Of a stretch of DNA of 16,176 bases, positions 15,471-16,176 are shown piece by piece. Origin of the DNA: Thermoplasmatota archaeon. GTDB lineage: Archaea; Thermoplasmatota; Thermoplasmata; Thermoplasmatales; Thermoplasmataceae. Under the pieces are notes generated by a model. It was not told where the DNA came from. It was given only the letters and a program-made list of their open reading frames with translations, and ran no database searches. Numbering within the stretch: position 1 is the stretch's first letter; the number at the start of each line of letters is the position of its first letter. Location of the stretch: positions 1-16,176 of the forward strand of contig JAMCUV010000089.1 of the NCBI GenBank assembly GCA_023379345.1, read 5' to 3'. The translations under genes and the position numbers were made by a program.

Positions 15471-16139
15471 CGATACACTGGATATTTCAACTATCAGTCC
15501 CCTCCCAGGTTCTATCCTGAATGGTATGGCCTGCTGAAAGGACTTCAGAGCCATGGGGAATTTCATCAGGTCGATGACGTGCTTCCTCTCGCCGGCCAGG
15601 TCCCTGGAGTGAAGGCTGATGACTGTGGTGGACAGTTCCCTTATCTTCACCAGGCTTGCAGGATCAATGTCGGATGGGTTTATTGTCACAATGACGATGC
15701 GTCCCTCGGAAAACTTCCTGAGATGTGTAAAGTACTCGATTATGTTGAAATCCTTGAACATTCCGGACTGCAGAGAATCGATTATGAGGACCTGCTTTGC
15801 CTTCAGTTCATCAAGGCTGAGGAGTTCTTCCAGCTTAGCTCTCCTTCCCCTGCGTAAAAGGAAGACTGATGTTATGAAGGATATCTGGTCTGCAAGTATC
15901 TCATTGAACATGGGATATCCAAGGGATTCAGCCTCCGAGATGAACTCCCTTATGGGAAACTGGGAGGATATGTATGCAATGGAAGCATTATGCTTCAGCA
16001 TGCCGTAGGCCAGCCTGAGACACAGAAGTGTCTTGCCTTCCCCGCTGCCCCCCTCTATGGTAATTATCTGGCCCACGTAAAGGCCTCCACCCATCCTCCT
16101 GTCCAGTTCATCCCCCGGAAGCGTAAAGTTGAGATACAT
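15468..16139 (-). CDS. arlH: Archaellum ATP-binding protein ArlH (FlaH)
   Basis: A KaiC/RecA-like ATP-binding protein that sits under ArlI in the archaellum motor complex and is thought to regulate it. DELDRRMGGGL (10-20) is the usual entry to the fold. Walker A is GGSGEGKT (30-37) and Walker B VLIIDS (117-122) lacks a following catalytic glutamate, as is normal for ArlH, which binds ATP but hydrolyses it poorly. Length 223 is close to the family's 230. ATG 16139 gives the N terminus seen in relatives (a few residues before the LD-D-LxxRxGGG region). The same frame stays open to the window edge, so a longer form is not excluded. The gene order H-I-J is the conserved archaellum order. Confidence 0.9.
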   Translation of the reverse strand: MYLNFTLPGDELDRRMGGGLYVGQIITIEGGSGEGKTLLCLRLAYGMLKHNASIAYISSQFPIREFISEAESLGYPMFNEILADQISFITSVFLLRRGRRAKLEELLSLDELKAKQVLIIDSLQSGMFKDFNIIEYFTHLRKFSEGRIVIVTINPSDIDPASLVKIRELSTTVISLHSRDLAGERKHVIDLMKFPMALKSFQQAIPFRIEPGRGLIVEISSVS

Positions 16140-16176
16140 GATTAAACCTGAATCTGAAATTCGAAATTCTTTGTAA

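Noticed and set aside
16142..16176. C-terminal end of a gene upstream of arlH (frame ending in TAA at 16142-16144, 2 nt before the arlH ATG)
   Set aside because: Archaellum operons often have arlG or arlF here, but only 10 codons are visible and other frames are also open over so short a stretch, including the arlH frame itself.
1..16176. CRISPR array, insertion sequence, integrase site or phage module
   Set aside because: No regularly spaced repeats, transposase or integrase motifs, or terminal inverted repeats were seen; gene content and codon use look uniform and chromosomal.

Overview
The window reads as chromosomal DNA of a wall-less, acid-loving archaeon of the Thermoplasmata, most likely a Thermoplasma or Ferroplasma relative. 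The evidence is the gene set (archaeal Trm5, TiaS, aEF1-beta with its Zn-ribbon partner, archaellum ArlH/ArlI/ArlJ), heavy use of AGG/AGA for arginine and of ATA for isoleucine, genes packed with ATGA/GTGA overlaps, and AT-rich TATA-like boxes about 27-30 nt before several start codons that lack a ribosome binding site (leaderless transcription). The species assignment is inference. I see no mobile element, CRISPR array, tRNA or rRNA.

Layout. Positions 3-4333, plus strand: the tail of an unknown gene overlaps the tRNA m1G37 methyltransferase Trm5. After a 97-nt gap with a promoter comes a compact run of uppS (cis-prenyl transferase), tiaS (agmatidine synthase), an AK6/Fap7-type NTPase, and a CDP-alcohol phosphatidyltransferase probably making archaetidylinositol phosphate. 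This run meets the minus-strand phosphoglucosamine mutase (glmM) tail to tail, with a 25-bp coding overlap. Positions 5774-7303, minus strand: Zn-ribbon protein, elongation factor 1-beta, then a membrane family-2 glycosyltransferase, almost without spacers. Positions 7304-7513 are a divergent control region with four copies of a TTGCCTG-like motif. A small 85-residue protein of unknown function reads rightward from it.

Positions 7768-12075, minus strand: a 1.2-kresidue helical-repeat (TPR-like) protein followed directly by a site-2-type membrane metalloprotease. Upstream of these on the same strand, positions 12178-16139 hold arlH-arlI-arlJ, the motor core of the archaellum. The window edge cuts the operon, so archaellins and ArlF/G would lie beyond position 16176.

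How the genes fit together. UppS (lipid carrier), GlmM (amino-sugar activation), the glycosyltransferase and the CDP-alcohol transferase all serve membrane lipid and surface glycan assembly, which is the main envelope of a wall-less cell. Trm5 and TiaS both modify the tRNA anticodon region, and the Zn-ribbon, EF1-beta and AK6 proteins also belong to translation or ribosome assembly. The least explained part is the giant repeat protein plus membrane protease next to the archaellum motor genes. This and the motif cluster at 7328-7454 are the best candidates for something not yet described.
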